The notes: generated from the letters alone by a model not told the origin. A stretch of DNA of 64,000 nt from UBA2377 sp964429385 (GCA_964429385.1 CAYSBR010000001.1:1-64000); one strand, 5' to 3'; shown: positions 8,764-18,200, numbered from the stretch's first letter. A program made the numbers and translations.

Positions 8764-8904
8764 GCCCCCACTTCGTTGCAGGTCCGCCCGCGCCGCAATC
8801 CGATATTCCAAGCCGCTCATCCCGCGGGTTCGCCCTTTCATCATCCCTCGCTCGTCAAACCGCCCCATCCTCCCAGAATGGCGACCATCCAATCACCTCA
8901 GCCA

Positions 8905-9855
8905 ATGAAACGCCGCTCCTTCCTCCTCCTGACCGGCCTGCCGGTCCTCGCCTCCCTCGGTCTCGCCAGCGAACCTGCCAAGGCCCCGCGCTATGTCCCA
9001 GCGCCCGTCTCGGTCTCCTCCGCCAACTACGCCGAAACCCCGCGCGAAGAATTGCTCGTCCAAACCAACCAGCGCAACGATCTCAACCCCGCCACCCGCC
9101 CGCTCGCCCCCCTGGCCACACCACAACGCTACGTCTTCATGCCCGGGGAGCTCTACGAATCCGACCTCTCCTACGAGGAAATCTGCCGCCGGTTGAGCGA
9201 AGCCCTCGCCAAGAAAGGTTTCATCAATGCCGTGGATGACGAGGGACGGGTCATCGACCCGAAAAACGTGGACCTCATCCTGCGCGTCCACAGTGGCGAG
9301 CGCCCCTGGCGCGAACCCACCGTACGCACCGAGCAACTGACCTGGCGCGATGGCCTGATCCCGCGCGTCCGCGGTCGTTCGCTGACCACCGGAGGCGGCG
9401 ATGTTCTCTGGGAGAGCCGTGCCGGCGGCAATGACAGCGCCCTGGGTGCGGCCGCCGCCAACGAGAACGCCGCCGGCTTTGGCTTTGGCAGCTCCCCCGG
9501 CACCCCTGCCGGCGGATCACCACTGAATTCCGGATCGGCCCTCGCCCTCGCCCAAGGCATTGCCGGAGCCAACGAATACGAGGCCACCCGCGAGTTCTAC
9601 CTCATCGTAGTGGATGCCTTCAGCCACGCCGAACTCATGCAAAAGGGCGAGCGGGCCAAGCGTCTCTGGACGACCTTCGTCGCCGCCCCCCGCCAGCCCG
9701 GTCAAAAATTCTCCGATGTGCTCAACACCATGCTGCGCGTCGCCGCACCCTATTTCGGTGAAACCACCCGCGGGCTGCAGATGTTCAACGACGCCCGGGC
9801 CGAGGTCATCATGGGGGAAATGATTTTCCCCGATGAAGTCGCCGAGACGCCTTAA
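8905..9855 (+). CDS. Exported hypothetical protein with Gly/Ala-rich insert
   Basis: A 316-residue protein beginning with a basic signal peptide (MKRRSFLLLTGLPVLASLGLASE). Residues around 190-225 form a low-complexity Ala/Gly/Asn/Ser stretch. The rest has mixed alpha/beta character, including PGELYESDLSYEEICRRLSEALAKKGF and a conserved-looking C-terminal part (EYEATREFYLIVVDAFSHAELM, RLWTTFVAAPRQPGQKFSDVLNTMLRVAAPYFG). I do not recognise a named family. The start was chosen for the signal peptide. It is divergent from the exoIII gene and ends just before a hairpin. Confidence 0.75.
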   Translation: MKRRSFLLLTGLPVLASLGLASEPAKAPRYVPAPVSVSSANYAETPREELLVQTNQRNDLNPATRPLAPLATPQRYVFMPGELYESDLSYEEICRRLSEALAKKGFINAVDDEGRVIDPKNVDLILRVHSGERPWREPTVRTEQLTWRDGLIPRVRGRSLTTGGGDVLWESRAGGNDSALGAAAANENAAGFGFGSSPGTPAGGSPLNSGSALALAQGIAGANEYEATREFYLIVVDAFSHAELMQKGERAKRLWTTFVAAPRQPGQKFSDVLNTMLRVAAPYFGETTRGLQMFNDARAEVIMGEMIFPDEVAETP

Positions 9856-9876
9856 TCACCGGGCGGATACACCCCT

Positions 9877-9906
9877 CATGGAGCGTGGCAATCCCCACGC
9901 TCCATG
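9877..9906. terminator. Hairpin after the exported hypothetical gene
   Basis: Perfect 12-bp inverted repeat (CATGGAGCGTGG / CCACGCTCCATG) around a 6-base loop, 21 bases past the stop at 9855. There is no T-run, so it is a terminator-like hairpin and not a canonical intrinsic terminator. Confidence 0.5.
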
Positions 9907-10001
9907 ACCCCCGGCGAAGGCCACGCCCGGGTATGACAGCCTCCCGCTCACCTTCGGATTGCGTCGATTGGCGCGCCGGGCGAGACTGACGGCCTACCTG
10001 C

Positions 10002-11504
10002 ATGTCTGTTTTCACCCAGATCCCGCTCGGCCGGCCCATTCCCGACAGCCCGCACGCCGTATCATGCAGCCTGCCGACCATGCGCGCGGTGCGCGGCTAT
10101 GAGGAGAAGGATCCTGCCATCACCGGGCAGCTCCAATCCGGCTACCCGCGTTTCGTCGTCCACCCGCTCGCCCGCCGCCTCACGGACCATTACGCGCAAA
10201 AACAGGGACGGCCCGGCCGGACCCTGTGGCTGACTTCCTCCGCCGCAATGGCCGGCGCGCTGGCCGAACACCTCGGCACACAGGGCGCGCTTTTTGCCAC
10301 CGACGGGCTGCACGGTGTCTCGCATCCCGCCACTCCGGAAATCTCCGCTCAGGCCAAGATTTTTTTGCAAAACCGCGGCGGTTTTCTCTCCTCGCGCGCG
10401 GCCGAGGATCATCTCGTCCGGCTCGGCTTGCTCAGCGCCCCTTATGCGGAGGAAACTTTCGCGGGGGATGCGGCGGGGGAAATCCGCCGGCACCTGCGGC
10501 GCGCCCTGCCCGAAGCAACCGATGCCGACCTGATCCTCACCAACTGTGGCATGAATGCCATCTGGTCCGCCTTTCGCGCCGCCAACGACGTGCAGGCCGC
10601 GCGCGGCCGCACGCTCTGGCTGCAGCTCGGCTGGCTCTATCTCGACACCATCGCCATCCTGCAAAAACACACGGCCACGCCGGCTGATTATGTTTACATC
10701 CGCGATGTGTTCGATCTCGACGCGCTCACACGCATTTTTGCCGCACATGGCTCCCGCATCGCCGGGGTCATCGCCGAGGTCCCGACCAATCCCCTGATCC
10801 AGACACCCGACCTGCCGGCGCTGGCCGCGCTCTGTCGCCGGCACGGGGCGCTGCTGCTGGCGGACCCGTCCATCGCCTCGGTGTTCAATCTTGATGTGCT
10901 GCCCCATGCCGACGTGGTGGTGGTCAGCCTCACCAAGTACACAGCCAGCGAAGGCGATCTCACCGCCGGCCTGTGCGCCATCAACCCCGCCAGCCCCGAG
11001 GCCGACGAATTGCGCCGCCGCATCACAGCGGAGGTCGAACCGCTTTATGCCCGCGATCTCGCCCGGCTCGCCGGCCAATTTGGCCAGACGGAAAGCGTTC
11101 TCGCCCGCATCCACGCCAGCACGGCGCGAGTCGCCGCCTTCCTTTCGTCACATCCCGCCGTGAAGGAGGTCCACTGGGCGCTCCGGCCCGAAGCCGCGGC
11201 CAATTATCGCCGGCTCGCCCGCTCACCCGACGCCACCGGCGGCATGATCACGTTCACCCTGAAAAAACCTGGGGCGCTCGAACCCTTCTATGACCGGCTG
11301 CGCCTGCCGAAAGGGCCCAGCTTTGGCATGAAGACCACGCTCATCTGCCCCTTTATGTATCTCGCGCACTACGACTTGGTGACGACCCCCGCCGGTCTCG
11401 CCGAGCTCGCCGCCAGCAAGCTCGACCCCGATCTGTTGCGCCTTTGCATCGGCACCGAACCGGCCGATGACATCATCGCCACTCTCGCCGAGGCATTGGG
11501 CTAA
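10002..11504 (+). CDS. Cys/Met-metabolism PLP-dependent enzyme (cystathionine gamma-synthase-like)
   Basis: A 500-residue fold-type-I PLP enzyme. The PLP lysine is probably Lys312 in VVSLTKYTASEGD, the cofactor-ring Asp is Asp288 in LLLADPSIAS, and the EVPTNP motif at residues 259-264 is characteristic of the Cys/Met class. NCGMNAIWSAFRAAN corresponds to the phosphate-binding region. It is longer than typical MetB/MetC (about 380-400 residues), with an extended N-terminus and insertions, resembling the longer cystathionine gamma-synthase-like group. Reaction direction cannot be assigned. yggU-like starts 5 bases downstream. Confidence 0.85.
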   Translation: MSVFTQIPLGRPIPDSPHAVSCSLPTMRAVRGYEEKDPAITGQLQSGYPRFVVHPLARRLTDHYAQKQGRPGRTLWLTSSAAMAGALAEHLGTQGALFATDGLHGVSHPATPEISAQAKIFLQNRGGFLSSRAAEDHLVRLGLLSAPYAEETFAGDAAGEIRRHLRRALPEATDADLILTNCGMNAIWSAFRAANDVQAARGRTLWLQLGWLYLDTIAILQKHTATPADYVYIRDVFDLDALTRIFAAHGSRIAGVIAEVPTNPLIQTPDLPALAALCRRHGALLLADPSIASVFNLDVLPHADVVVVSLTKYTASEGDLTAGLCAINPASPEADELRRRITAEVEPLYARDLARLAGQFGQTESVLARIHASTARVAAFLSSHPAVKEVHWALRPEAAANYRRLARSPDATGGMITFTLKKPGALEPFYDRLRLPKGPSFGMKTTLICPFMYLAHYDLVTTPAGLAELAASKLDPDLLRLCIGTEPADDIIATLAEALG

Positions 11505-11509
11505 GGGCC

Positions 11510-11797
11510 ATGGTCGGGACGCATTGCATCCTTGAGATCAAGGCCGTCCCCAACGCGCCGCGCAACGCGATCGCGGGCTGGCTGGGCGACGCCCTGAAGA
11601 TCCGGGTCAAAGCCCCGCCCGTCGAAGGCCGCGCCAACGAAGTCTTGTGTGAATTTCTGGCCGACAGCCTCGGTCTGCCCAAACGAGCCGTAGCCCTGCA
11701 CACCGGCTCATCCTCCCGCCTGAAACGCGTGCGAATCGAAGGACTCACCCTCGCTGAAGCCCGCCGGAGGCTGGAAGGTTTGTTCCCCAGCGCATGA
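11510..11797 (+). CDS. YggU/DUF167-family protein
   Basis: A 95-residue protein of the compact DUF167 alpha/beta fold. Conserved segments are ILEIKAVPNAPRNAI, LKIRVKAPPVEGRANEVLCEFLADSLGLPKRAV and TGSSSRLKRVRIEGL. The family is widespread and lacks an established biochemical role. It begins 5 bases after the PLP enzyme stop and is probably co-transcribed with it. Confidence 0.93.
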   Translation: MVGTHCILEIKAVPNAPRNAIAGWLGDALKIRVKAPPVEGRANEVLCEFLADSLGLPKRAVALHTGSSSRLKRVRIEGLTLAEARRRLEGLFPSA

Positions 11798-11876
11798 CCG
11801 GCGGACCACCGTTCCGGCGGCGGACGGTTTCCATGTTTGAAGTCAGCACCCCGAGGGTGTCTCCTCTCCGGCGCAC

Positions 11877-12743
11877 ATGACCTCACTCGCGCTGATTCTC
11901 GTACTCACCGCGGCAGTGTTGCATGCGACGTGGAACCTGTGCGCCAAGCGGGCCGGCGGCGGCCTGCCTTTTGTGTATCTGGTCGGCTTGATCATCTGCG
12001 CCCTCTATGTGCCGGTCATCGCAGGTTACTGGTGGTGGCGGCAACCGTCGCTCGAATGGACGGCCGTGGCCTGGATTTTCGGAAGCGGGGTGCTCAAGAC
12101 CGCCTACTCCCTTTTTCTGCAACGCAGTTACCGCGTTGGCGATTTCTCGCTCATCTATCCGCTGGCCCGCGGAACCGGGCCCCTGCTCTCCACCGTGGGC
12201 GCGATCGCCCTGCTGGGCGAACGGCCCACGCCGCTCGCCATCGTGGGCGGGTTCATCATCATCGGGAGCATCTTTGTGATGACCGGCGGAGCGAAGCTGC
12301 TCCATCAGGGCGCGCCTCAACTGCGGCGGGCCGCCGGTTACGGCATGACCTCCGGCCTGTTCATTGCCGCCTACACCCTCTGGGACAGGCACGGCGTGGC
12401 GGGGCTGGCCCTTGCCCCGCTGCTTTACGACGCCGGCACCGCATTCACGCAACTCATCCTGCTCACGCCCTTCGGGGTCAAACGCTGGCCGGAAGTCGTT
12501 CGCTGCTGGCAAACCCAGCGGCGCTATGCCTTCGGCGTCGCGCTGCTTTCCCCGCTGGCTTATATCCTCGTCTTGACGGCACTCAGTTTCACCCCCGTGA
12601 GCTACATCGCGCCGGCGCGTGAAGTGAGCATCGTCATCGGCGCCTTCATCGGAGCCAAAATCCTGAAGGAGTCCGATGGCCGGCGGCGGATTTGGGCGGC
12701 CATGGCGATGGCCCTCGGAGTCATCGCACTCGCTCTGGGCTGA
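11877..12743 (+). CDS. EamA/DMT-family permease
   Basis: A 288-residue inner-membrane protein with about ten hydrophobic segments in two EamA repeats. Typical features are ATWNLCAKRAGGG after the first helix, IYPLARGTGPLLSTVGAIALLGERPT at the end of the first repeat, and FTPVSYIAPAREVSIVIGAFIGAKILKE near the end of the second. DMT carriers export amino acids, nucleotides or other small metabolites; the substrate is not readable. It follows the YggU-like gene by 79 bases and precedes the small anchored protein by 4 bases. Confidence 0.9.
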   Translation: MTSLALILVLTAAVLHATWNLCAKRAGGGLPFVYLVGLIICALYVPVIAGYWWWRQPSLEWTAVAWIFGSGVLKTAYSLFLQRSYRVGDFSLIYPLARGTGPLLSTVGAIALLGERPTPLAIVGGFIIIGSIFVMTGGAKLLHQGAPQLRRAAGYGMTSGLFIAAYTLWDRHGVAGLALAPLLYDAGTAFTQLILLTPFGVKRWPEVVRCWQTQRRYAFGVALLSPLAYILVLTALSFTPVSYIAPAREVSIVIGAFIGAKILKESDGRRRIWAAMAMALGVIALALG

Positions 12744-12747
12744 TCTT

Positions 12748-13032
12748 ATGAAACGAAGAATCCTCCTGCTCCTGTTCGGATTTATCCTCGGCTCGCTGGG
12801 CGCCTATCTTTTTCTGCGCCCGCAGCCCCGCACCCCGCCGGCAACGCCGGCCCCGGAAGTCCCGGCCATCGTCCCCATCGAGGACGGCAAGACCATCGAT
12901 TTTTCCAGCGGTCAGCCGGACATCCGGGAAACCCCGGAAGATCGCGCCGCCCTGGAGCAAGCGGTGCGGGAAATGGAAGCGGCCGCGAAAGAAGTCACCT
13001 TCGGACCTTCCCAACCGCGCCCCGCTCCCTGA
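12748..13032 (+). CDS. Small membrane-anchored protein, unknown
   Basis: A 94-residue product with a basic start and one hydrophobic helix (residues 4-22). A Pro/Ala-rich linker and an acidic region follow (PIEDGKTIDFSSGQPDIRETPEDRAALEQAVREMEAA). It may be an anchored periplasmic or cytoplasmic-face protein. No family was recognised. It starts 4 bases after the EamA permease stop and converges on the soluble histidine kinase with a 5-base gap. Confidence 0.65.
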   Translation: MKRRILLLLFGFILGSLGAYLFLRPQPRTPPATPAPEVPAIVPIEDGKTIDFSSGQPDIRETPEDRAALEQAVREMEAAAKEVTFGPSQPRPAP

Positions 13033-13037
13033 GCCGC

Positions 13038-13799
13038 TCAGGAGGCCAGATCGGTGGCGTTCAGCGTCAGCGCCGTCACCCCTTCGGGCGCTTCCTCCAG
13101 TACCAGGGAAAAAACCGTGCACTGCGCCGTGCTGCCAAAATACAACCGGCCGCCCATGCGCTCGGCACAGGTCTGCGCAATGTAGAGCCCCAGGCCCATG
13201 CCGCCGTGGGACGTTTTTTTGCCCGGCTCAAACAGGCGCTGCTGCACCTCGGGTGGAATTTTCGGGCCGCGGTTGAGAACGTGCAGCCATCGCCGCGGGC
13301 CGCGCTGGCCGATGATCACGGAGACCGGCGCATCCGCCGCGCCATAGCGCAAGGCATTGCGCACGATGTTCCCCAGCGCATGACCCATCAACACCGGGGA
13401 AAGCCGCCAGATGTCCCCGGATTGGCGCAGATGCAGCCGGATGCGGCTGCTCTCCCCCACCGTGATGGGGTTCTCCATCATCTTGCGCACAAAATCAGCG
13501 ATCCTCACCTGCTCATACACGAGCGGCGTCCCGGTCGTATCGATCAGAACCCGCAGGCCGGCGAGCAGGTCGCGCAATGTGCCGGACCCATGCTGCAACT
13601 GGCGCAGGGCCACATTGTAGCCGGTGCTGCCGACCGGCACCAGATGGAGCAGGTCCACGCTGCCGCCCACCACGGTCACCGCATTTGAGAGCTCGTGCAG
13701 GATGATGCCGCTCACCCAGTCCCGCTGGTGCAGGAGGGTTCGTTCACGCTGCAAGGCCTCAAGCAGCGCAACCTCCGTCTTGGTGAGCCCATCGTTCAT
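13038..13799 (-). CDS. Soluble sensor histidine kinase
   Basis: A 253-residue kinase without membrane segments, so a cytoplasmic sensor. The phosphoacceptor is His35 in ILHELSNAVTVVGG. The ATPase domain has an N-box (LGNIVRNALRYG), a short G1-like part and GGMGLGLYIAQTCAERMGG. The N-terminal 30 residues are a coiled-coil-like helix (TKTEVALLEALQRERTLLHQ) and there is no recognisable sensory domain. Its ATG overlaps the stop of the upstream small gene (ATGA), so it is translationally coupled to the YcaO operon. The partner regulator may be the LuxR-type protein at 18748-19410, but no sequence evidence proves this. Confidence 0.88.
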   Translation of the reverse strand: MNDGLTKTEVALLEALQRERTLLHQRDWVSGIILHELSNAVTVVGGSVDLLHLVPVGSTGYNVALRQLQHGSGTLRDLLAGLRVLIDTTGTPLVYEQVRIADFVRKMMENPITVGESSRIRLHLRQSGDIWRLSPVLMGHALGNIVRNALRYGAADAPVSVIIGQRGPRRWLHVLNRGPKIPPEVQQRLFEPGKKTSHGGMGLGLYIAQTCAERMGGRLYFGSTAQCTVFSLVLEEAPEGVTALTLNATDLAS

Positions 13800-14020
13800 T
13801 CCCGACTGAAGGGAAAGCGTGATCCGCCCGGTGCCCGGGCGCACAGCTTGTCGAAGAAATCGGTCGAGCGGGCGCGCAGTGCGAGGAACACCTCGGGGAC
13901 ATCGCGCGCATCAATGCGACCGGCTTCATAAGCGGCGCGCGTGGCTTGGACGGCATCAGCCGGACCGGCGTAATCAAGCAGGTCACGGATATGAAGAAGG
14001 GAAGCGGAACGGACGGTCAT
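13796..14020 (-). CDS. Small unknown protein of the YcaO operon
   Basis: A 74-residue, mostly helical, charged protein (e.g. IRDLLDYAGPADAVQATRAAYEAGRIDARDVPEVFLALRARSTDFFDKL). It begins 2 bases after the ycaO-like stop and ends overlapping the kinase start as ATGA, so it sits in a tightly coupled operon. I recognise no family. The position suggests a partner or adaptor of the YcaO enzyme or of the kinase. Confidence 0.72.
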   Translation of the reverse strand: MTVRSASLLHIRDLLDYAGPADAVQATRAAYEAGRIDARDVPEVFLALRARSTDFFDKLCARAPGGSRFPFSRE

Positions 14021-14022
14021 GG

Positions 14023-14904
14023 TTACCAGAAAAAGAAGTTGGAGTGCGGGTTGAGATAATCGTCGGTGGGCATCGCCACGGCATGACGCCAGACGGTGGC
14101 CCAGCGGGACCACGGCCCCGGGATTTCGCCGTCGAAAACAGATTTCCACTGAGGCATCATCTGGTGCGGACGCGTCTGCAGGTGCCGCTGGAAATCCTCG
14201 TAGCCCTCATCCGTGGAAAAATAGAGGGCGCGCTTTTCCAGAAAGTTGGCCGCCTGCACCAGCGCGCCCTTCGCGCGATGCGAAGCGATCACGAAGGCCG
14301 TGCGCGCCAGTTCGATGGAAGCCCTGTATGCGGCCGATCGCACGGTGCGACCGGCCGCATGACCATAGGCCACACCCGCCCTCGAACGCTGCACAAGGAT
14401 GACCACCTCACCCTCGCCCGCGTTATGATGGATGCGCACCAGGTCAACCCCCGGAAACGGGGAACCCATTTTCTCCGCCGGCAGCCGGCCATCCCACCAG
14501 GCGATCAGGGCGTAGCGCTCCAGCGCCTCGTGGCGGGCGCGCCGCGCCGCCTGATAGCGGAACATGCCGGGATAAGCTGCCATGCCGTTGGAGCTGCAAT
14601 CCGCATCGAACCCATACTTTTTCCGCTGGGGGCCATTATAGGTCGCGAGAAAAGCCCAACGCTCCAACGCTTCCGAAATGGCCATATGGCAGGCAATCGA
14701 CGAGGAAAGCGCCGAGCCGGTCCCATCCGCCGCACCATAAATGGTGTGGGTGGATTTGCCGGTCGCGAGCTCGGGCTTGAGAAAGGCATTGGCCTGCTTG
14801 TGCGGCTGACCGAGGATGTTGAAATCCCCGGTGAGGACGCGATCAATCGGGCCGCCGTCCGCGGCGAACACATCCCGATAGCGCAATGCCGCAAGTGAAA
14901 GCAT
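14023..14904 (-). CDS. YcaO-domain protein (putative ATP-dependent peptide backbone modifier)
   Basis: A 293-residue protein with the YcaO signatures in order: ISEALERWAF (residues 76-85), SSNGMAA (104-110), ARHEALERYALIAWWDGRLP (123-142) and AYRASIELARTAFVI (192-206). YcaO enzymes activate peptide backbone amides with ATP to form azolines, thioamides or amidines. Others act on proteins such as S12. It is short for the family (often 380-450) and ends in aromatics (SNFFFW), not the PxPxP tail of azoline cyclodehydratases. No E1-like partner, TfuA or dehydrogenase gene is adjacent. The gene lies 28 bases after a peptide gene and 2 bases before the small unknown gene. Confidence 0.85.
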   Translation of the reverse strand: MLSLAALRYRDVFAADGGPIDRVLTGDFNILGQPHKQANAFLKPELATGKSTHTIYGAADGTGSALSSSIACHMAISEALERWAFLATYNGPQRKKYGFDADCSSNGMAAYPGMFRYQAARRARHEALERYALIAWWDGRLPAEKMGSPFPGVDLVRIHHNAGEGEVVILVQRSRAGVAYGHAAGRTVRSAAYRASIELARTAFVIASHRAKGALVQAANFLEKRALYFSTDEGYEDFQRHLQTRPHQMMPQWKSVFDGEIPGPWSRWATVWRHAVAMPTDDYLNPHSNFFFW

Positions 14905-14932
14905 GGCCGGTTCTAAAGGTCAGACCCCGAGA

Positions 14933-15187
14933 TCAGGCGTGGAACTGATGATCGCTGCCGATCACCTCACCATCGCCATTGCCGCTACCGCCGCCACCGC
15001 CACTACCGTTGGTGCAGGGCATGCAAGGCATGGAGGCAATTTCGCCCGTCTGCATGGTCGAGATCGGCAGGGATTTCTGCGCAACGGGGTCCAGTTTCTG
15101 GGCTGCTTGGTTAAAGCCGATTGCCAGCAGCACGGTTGCCGCCACGCCGCTGAGGAGAGCCAAAAGGGAGGAAGTGAGTTGTTTCAT
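14933..15187 (-). CDS. Glycine-rich Cys-containing peptide upstream of YcaO gene (candidate substrate)
   Basis: An 84-residue product with a hydrophobic N-terminal helix (residues 5-24), a polar linker, and a C-terminal tail. The tail has MPCMPCT (Cys55, Cys58), then a Gly/Ser/Asn-rich run and an acidic end. Cys/Ser/Thr next to glycines are the residues azoline-forming YcaO enzymes act on, and the gene is first in the YcaO operon, so it is a candidate substrate. An alternative in-frame ATG at 15247 has a better purine-rich sequence in front (AGGGGG) and would add 20 residues. It would also overlap the divergent kinase start codon. The substrate role is an inference. Confidence 0.6.
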   Translation of the reverse strand: MKQLTSSLLALLSGVAATVLLAIGFNQAAQKLDPVAQKSLPISTMQTGEIASMPCMPCTNGSGGGGGSGNGDGEVIGSDHQFHA

Positions 15188-15245
15188 CCCCGCCACTATC
15201 GCGTTGCGCCAATCGTAGCGCCCTGCCAAAAATCCCCCTCCCAAC

Positions 15246-18200
15246 ATGGTGCGCTACCCCCTAAATCGGGTGCTTTTTCTGCTTGCATTGGGATTTTTTA
15301 CCCTGCGCAGCGCCACTGCGTTTGAACCGTTGGTGGCCGAGCTCCCTCTCCCACCTTCACTCCGCGGCAAGCCAATCTGGGTGGTTGAACCGCTGAGTTC
15401 GGGTCAACTAGCCATTGGATTTGAAGGCGGTGTCGCCATCGGCACGCCTGGGGGAGAATGGCAACTCACGTCCACCCCCAATGGGCAGGTAGCCCGAGCG
15501 ATCAATGAAGCACATGGACGATTACTCACTGTTGGGCATGGTTTTGCCGCCTTTCTAGAAAAAGGACAATTAAACCCCATCCCTTCTCTCGGAGGTGAAT
15601 TGATCAATGTGGCAGCAACTCCCGATGGCTGGCTCGTTGCAGGACAAGGCGGAGTAATTTTTATAGAGGCGTCCCCAGCACATACATTCAGGGTTGTTTT
15701 GTCTTCGGACGACGACTTCGCTTACTCACGCCTTTGCTCGAGCGCCGATATGGTGGTCATTTCATCCACCACTAGTTATCCTAAAACTTGGACTCAAGGC
15801 ACTCTGACCTCCGTAAAAACACACTCTTATTTCAATAATGAGATCATTGGAGAAATAAGCGGCCAACTACGACTAACCAGCCAAGGCATCCGTAACGAAC
15901 GGAATGAACCGGTGCTACCGGATGAAACCAATCAGATGCTGCTTCAGGCCGGCATCGTAGGTCTGGCCGAATCGGGGCCGTGGATTCTGGTGCCTACTTT
16001 GAGTCGGGGATTGATGGCCTTTGACCGGGAGAGCGGCAAGCTAGCCTGGAGACACCACGAGCTTGGAGACATCTATTATTTCAAGCGCCACGGAGATCGC
16101 TTTCTCCTCGGCACGGCCAACGGCCTCTTCTCCATGAGCGACCCGTCTCGGGTCAATTACCTCCCCTCAGACGGGAAAGCTGTGTTCGGGTTGCAAACTG
16201 CCGCCTCCGGCGAGCTCCATATCATCACTTCATCCGGCACAAAGTCCGTCTCCCGGGACAAGTCCGAGGACATTGCAGCACTCTGGCCGGAAACAACCGG
16301 GGCATCCCTCCACAAAGGAGACTTTGCTTTCAATGGTCACATTACACGGCCGCAAAGCCGGTTCATCTACGGTCTCGCGGTTGCCACAGATACCGCCGCC
16401 ATTGTCCATGACCAAGGACTCACCCTGCTGGAGCGTTCGGGGCGGGATCGTTCCCTCCCCATTCCCGGCTCGGGCAACTCCCTCGCGACCGATGGTCGCA
16501 ACTTCCTCGTCGGCACAGCCTCGCAAGGGGTGCGGGTCATCGCCCCGGACGGTCGCGAAATCGCCCAACTGGGCAGCGGCCGGGCCACCGTGCGCGAAGT
16601 TCGGCCCGGCAAGGTCGCCCTGCTTTTCTGGGACGGCACCCTCCTCGACTCCGACGCCAGCACACTCGGCCGCATCATCCGGGGCAATCCGCGCGACGCC
16701 GCCCTCGTGCAGGGCCGGCTCGCCGTCCTCGTCACCCGGCCCGACCGCGACCCGGTGATCGGGCTGATTGAGGGCGACTCCTGGCAGCCGCTGGAAATCC
16801 CCGGCCTCGCCACCATCGGCGCGGAAAAGATCGCCGCCACGGATGATTTCCTTTTCGCGGCCGGCCCGCGCGGGGTGATCCGCGTGCGCCTGCCGCTTGA
16901 TCGCTCCGCGCCGCCCCAGCCCAACTGGGCCTGGACTGGCAGCACGAACGGCAACGAAATCCACCTTGGCGCCTCCACGCAGGAGCGCGCAGTCGTCAAC
17001 GCCCGCGCGTTTGACCTTGCCCCGGCCCCGGCCACCTTCCTCCGCCTGCGCGCGGCCGGCGGCTACTGGGAAAGCTTCCAGCCCGGCACCCTCCACCCGC
17101 TCTCCGTGGGCTGGGGCCGGACTTCCGTAACGCTGCAGGCCGAGCGCAACGGCCTGCTCACCGAGGAAACCTTCACCGTGGTGCGCCCCTGGCCCTGGTG
17201 GTTGCGCGGCTGGGCCTGGCCGTTCCACGCCCTGGCCCTCGGCGGCATCGTGCTGGTACTCGTGCGCTGGCGCACGCGCACCCTCCGGCGGCGCAACCTT
17301 GAGCTCGAGGCGCATGTGGCCGAACGCACCGCGCAGTTGCGCAAAGCCAGCGCAGTGAAGGAAGAGTTCCTCGCCAGCGTCAGCCACGAGATTCGCAACC
17401 CCCTGAACGGTGTCGTCGGCATCTGTGCGATGCTCGCCGACCTCGACGTGGGCCCGCGTGAGAAAAGCCTCGTCCGCACGCTTGGCGGCTGCGCGGACCA
17501 GCTGCGCTCCATGCTCGACGACATCCTCGACTTCTCCCGCATCGAGCGCGGCGAGGTGAACCTCACCACCGTTGACTTCGAGGCCGTCTCCCTCGTCGAG
17601 GAGGCCGCCCGGGCGATGGACCCCGACCTCAGCGCCTGTTCCCTGATTCTCCCCGAACAGCCGGCCTGGCTGCACGGCGACTCCGGCAAACTGCGGCAGA
17701 TCGTCTGCAACCTGATTTCCAACGCCCTCAAGTATGGCGAACCCCGCGAAGCGGGCGTGGAGGTGCGCGTGATCCCGGTCGGCGGAGGCAAGTCACGCCT
17801 TCGCCTCGCCGTCCGCAACAGCGGCCCCACCCTCTCCTCCGCCGAGCTGTCGCGCCTCTTCGAGTCCTTCCAGCGCGGCGCCAACACCGGCAACATCCCC
17901 GGCTCCGGGCTGGGACTGGCCGTGTGCCGCCGGCTGGCCACCGCCATGGGCGGCACGCTCACCGCCGCCAGCCAGCACGGCATCACGGAGTTCGCCCTGG
18001 AAATCAACCTGTCCAACTCCCAGCCACCCGTCACCACCACCGGCGCCCCCGCCCCGGTCTCCCTCGCGCTCGCCATCGAAGACGAGGACTACAACCGTAT
18101 CGCCCTCGGGCATGTCCTCCGGCAGCTCGGCTACTCGGTGCACTGGGCGATAGACGGCAAGGCCGCGCTTCAGCTCGCGCACGAACACCAATACGACCTC

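Noticed and set aside
16230..17675. Minus-strand frame of 481 codons opposite the hybrid kinase
   Set aside because: Lies fully across the kinase's propeller and kinase domains; no family motif and no start signal.
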